Shown here piece after piece: positions 61,911 through 64,000 of a DNA stretch of 64,000 nt. This stretch comes from JAHRVQ01 sp963976815 (GTDB lineage: Bacteria > Pseudomonadota > Gammaproteobacteria > Pseudomonadales > Azotimanducaceae): assembly GCA_963976815.1 (NCBI GenBank), contig CAXBLU010000002.1, forward strand, positions 310,001-374,000, read 5' to 3'. Made by a program: the position numbers and the translations under genes. The notes beneath the pieces are model-generated. The model searched no databases, had not been told where the DNA came from, and saw nothing but the letters and a program-made list of their open reading frames with translations. Every line of letters begins with the position of its first letter. Positions within the stretch are counted from its first letter, which is position 1.

Positions 61911-61948
61911 CTTGAAGCTCGCGGAGTTACTGTGCCACGAGCTTCGAG
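61911..61948. terminator. Hairpin between converging oxygenase and acyltransferase genes
   Basis: GAAGCTCG (61914-61921) / CGAGCTTC (61938-61945), extendable by CTT/GAG, forms a stem of up to 11 bp with a 16-nt loop. Neither side has a long T-tract (TTTAAG on plus, AAAAATT on minus), so termination is likely but not typical. Confidence 0.45.
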
Positions 61949-61999
61949 GTTTAAGTCGCCTGGTTTGGCAGATAGCAAACCCTTTGCAGGGTGGCGGCG

Positions 62000-63328
62000 T
62001 TAGATATGCTCATCATTTTTTATCCCGATGCTGCGCCGGATTGAAAACACTCCGCCGAGCCAAACGCCAATATAAACCATAGCGACTGAAGCAATATCGA
62101 GGTGCGGTAACGCCGGTTGACCCATGCCATACATCGCAAGTAACGCGATACCGAGACAAGATAGTAGAGCGCCAGTGACTAGCCGGGCGACCCCTGGAAC
62201 TCGTGAGGAGTTTGAGCCCTGCTGTTCAATAGGTGCTAGAAGTAGTGCGACAGGAATGAGAATCAAAAATAGTACGCTGACCCAGATGATTCGTGTTGCC
62301 CACCATATTTCTGAACCTGGGTCCATGTTGATCCCAATACCGCCTAGTAGCCAACAACAAGTTACAAGCAGAATCAGAATCGTGATGTGCCACAGATATA
62401 TGGTCATGATCATGCTGTTGATCATGACGACTACTGCCCAGACCTTTAGGTTTGCCAACCATGCCTTTATGGGGCGAGCAATGCTCAGTACTAATCCAAA
62501 TTGAGCGACGGCGAGGGCAATCAACGTGACCTTAGGTGGCAAAGTGTTGCTCATATGAGGGTCGGGGGAGCCCACCATCGCAATTGGGTAGGGTCCGAAG
62601 GACACCAATAATGAGAGGGCTATCCAACCGAGAATTGAAATCACGATTAACCATGGTGCGCTGGGGAATTGACCGCTGCGCCAGACATATCCTAATTGGT
62701 GAACGGTAAGCCAAACCCAGAAGTAGTTGGTCCAGCCGATCCACGTGAATGAGGTATTCAGTGTTATCGCGTCGGTCAGTATGGCCATAGCAGCCAATGC
62801 GAAGATCGTATTTACGCCGTACTTCTTAAAGGCATGATGGGTGAGCGGAGCTAGTGCCACTACCATAATGTAAATGGCGAGAAACCAAATTGGGATCAAT
62901 GCGGTTTTAGTGATTTGTTGAATGATGTCTGTTGGAACCTGGATAGCAGACATCGCTAAAGCCACGATTGCCCAGCCACCTATGAGTGCCAACAGGGGGA
63001 ATAGTAATCTCTTAAGTCGGCTCGTTAGCCAGTCGGCGTAGCAGATACCTTGTTTCGTAGCACTTTCCAAAGATACTGCGTTAGCGTAACCGCCAACGAT
63101 AAAAAATATGGGCATGACCTGAAAGATCCAGGTCAGCCACTGGGTGCCGGGGCTTGTCTTCAGTAGGTTGGTAGATTCAATTGTTTCACCGGTGAACTCG
63201 AATCCAGCGATCAGCCAGTGACCTATGACGACCATTAGGATGGACAGGGCTCGCAGAAAATCGACGTAACGCTCTCGTTCCGGCGGAGTCTGGGAGGATA
63301 TTTCAAGGGCTTTGTTCCAGATATGCAT
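62000..63328 (-). CDS. Acyltransferase-3 family membrane protein
   Basis: 442 residues with about ten membrane helices. The N-terminal motif RYVDFLRALSILMVVIGHWLIAG has the R-x-x-x-LR-x-x-x-x-x-x-V-x-x-H pattern with the active-site histidine; IMPIFFIVGGYANA follows. The family transfers acyl groups to sugars, lipids or other acceptors at the cytoplasmic membrane. No sugar genes are beside it, so the acceptor is unknown. It diverges from the XRE-type gene. Confidence 0.87.
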   Translation of the reverse strand: MHIWNKALEISSQTPPERERYVDFLRALSILMVVIGHWLIAGFEFTGETIESTNLLKTSPGTQWLTWIFQVMPIFFIVGGYANAVSLESATKQGICYADWLTSRLKRLLFPLLALIGGWAIVALAMSAIQVPTDIIQQITKTALIPIWFLAIYIMVVALAPLTHHAFKKYGVNTIFALAAMAILTDAITLNTSFTWIGWTNYFWVWLTVHQLGYVWRSGQFPSAPWLIVISILGWIALSLLVSFGPYPIAMVGSPDPHMSNTLPPKVTLIALAVAQFGLVLSIARPIKAWLANLKVWAVVVMINSMIMTIYLWHITILILLVTCCWLLGGIGINMDPGSEIWWATRIIWVSVLFLILIPVALLLAPIEQQGSNSSRVPGVARLVTGALLSCLGIALLAMYGMGQPALPHLDIASVAMVYIGVWLGGVFSIRRSIGIKNDEHI

Positions 63329-63443
63329 ATTGCGGGGCCTGTCGTGTTGGTATTAATTTAGATTGCCAAACCAGGAGTGTTATTGCACATACAATCATTT
63401 GAGTATTAATATCTGATACCTTAACCCTGTAAGGCTCAATACC

Positions 63444-64000
63444 ATGACCCAGACTGAACGTCTCTATGAAGAACTCAAGCGGCTTCTTAAATCCCACGGT
63501 CTGACCTATCGAGATGTGGCGGCGCATTTGGCGGTGTCAAATGCCAGCGTTAAGAGACTGTTCGCTGAACAAACTCTATCTTTGCCTAGAATCGAAGCAA
63601 CTGCAGATTTACTAGGTATGACGTTGGCTGAAATTATCAAATCTGCGGAGGCGCGTGATACGCCGATTGATGAGCTTAGCCAGAACCAGGAGGAGGCGTT
63701 GGTAAGCGACGTCCGATTACTGATGGTGGGCATTTGTGTGACTAACAGATGGAGCTTCGAGACGATTCTTGCTCATTACCAACTCACTGAACATGAGCTT
63801 ATCCAGTTGCTTGCGAAACTCGATAAGCTAAATATCATTGAGCTTTTGCCAAGGAATCACTACCGTTTACGAGTGTCTCGAAACTTTCGCTGGCGAACTA
63901 ATGGTCCGTTACAGAAGTTTTTCTTCCAAACAGTTTTGCAGGATTTCTTCAGTCCGCGCCAAGACGAGAATAAGAGTTACTTTCGTATGTCCTGGGGTTT
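63444..64000 (+). CDS. XRE-family helix-turn-helix regulator, 5' part
   Basis: At least 185 codons from ATG 63444, with AAGG about 10 nt upstream; the gene runs off the right edge. The HTH spans ELKRLLKSHGLTYRDVAAHLAVSNASVKRLFAEQTLSLPRIEATADLLGMTLAEII (about residues 10-65). The visible remainder is a helical domain with RNHYRLRVSRNFRWRTNGP, basic and aromatic, without a known signature. It probably regulates the divergent acyltransferase gene or itself. Confidence 0.8.
   Translation, partial: MTQTERLYEELKRLLKSHGLTYRDVAAHLAVSNASVKRLFAEQTLSLPRIEATADLLGMTLAEIIKSAEARDTPIDELSQNQEEALVSDVRLLMVGICVTNRWSFETILAHYQLTEHELIQLLAKLDKLNIIELLPRNHYRLRVSRNFRWRTNGPLQKFFFQTVLQDFFSPRQDENKSYFRMSWG

Noticed and set aside
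1..64000. tRNA, rRNA or phage genes
   Set aside because: None could be identified by eye on either strand; a dedicated search would be needed to be certain.

Overview
The window looks like the chromosome of an aerobic Gram-negative bacterium, most likely a marine or otherwise oligotrophic gammaproteobacterium (a relative of the Cellvibrionales / Spongiibacteraceae / Halieaceae type). The basis is a TonB-dependent receptor, outer-membrane porins, lipoproteins with lipoboxes, an RND exporter, an RNase AM-like PHP protein, GTG/TTG starts behind AGGA-type ribosome sites, moderate GC by eye, and many acyl-CoA and monooxygenase genes. This placement is inference; no rRNA or tRNA gene is visible to fix it. 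I see no insertion sequence, prophage or CRISPR array. Coding density is high, with a few informative intergenic stretches.

Layout. 1-2.5 kb: the end of a PHP phosphoesterase, then an ECF sigma factor overlapping a membrane protein that joins an anti-sigma zinc finger to bactofilin-like repeats. 2.7-9.6 kb (minus strand): a sensory block of histidine kinase, lone periplasmic solute-binding protein, PhyH dioxygenase, NarL/LuxR response regulator and large surface lipoprotein; similar C-run/G-run inverted repeats lie upstream of the regulator and of the lipoprotein. 9.8-17.8 kb: 5'-nucleotidase, DUF885 peptidase-like protein, small lipoprotein, a glucose-6-phosphate dehydrogenase fused to a cyclic-nucleotide-binding domain, an MFS transporter, and an LPS-kinase-like protein whose start lies in a 13-bp tandem repeat. 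17.8-30.8 kb: a catabolic region with two enoyl-CoA hydratases, PaaK-like and FadD-like CoA ligases, thioesterase, MaoC hydratase, dienelactone hydrolase, FAD monooxygenase, class II aldolase and an S9 peptidase. It probably breaks down an aromatic, terpenoid or branched acid through CoA thioesters; the substrate is not evident.

30.9-34.7 kb (minus): a YD-repeat lipoprotein, a winged-helix/TolB/TPR regulator and a SpoIIAA-like protein. 35.1-43.2 kb (plus): a possible small gene, a TonB-dependent receptor apparently coupled to a CHASE hybrid histidine kinase, then a porin, FMN-binding protein and PepSY protein behind a good Fur-box match, suggesting an iron-controlled extracytoplasmic redox unit. 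43.4-54 kb (minus): a beta-lactamase-fold/FG-GAP protein, a giant transglutaminase/DUF2126 protein, a DUF1302-like protein, and an MMPL exporter fused to a LolA-like domain.

54.4-64 kb: a Baeyer-Villiger-type monooxygenase, a small secreted protein, an unrecognised membrane-anchored protein beside a Gfo/Idh/MocA oxidoreductase, and a TetR regulator divergent from a carotenoid oxygenase, with two matching inverted operators and a 16-bp leader repeat between them. The window ends with an acyltransferase-3 and the start of an XRE-type regulator.

The strongest candidates for something little described are the G6PDH-cNMP fusion, the zinc-finger/bactofilin anti-sigma protein, the possible CTG-started kinase coupled to a TonB receptor, and the exporter fused to a LolA-like domain.
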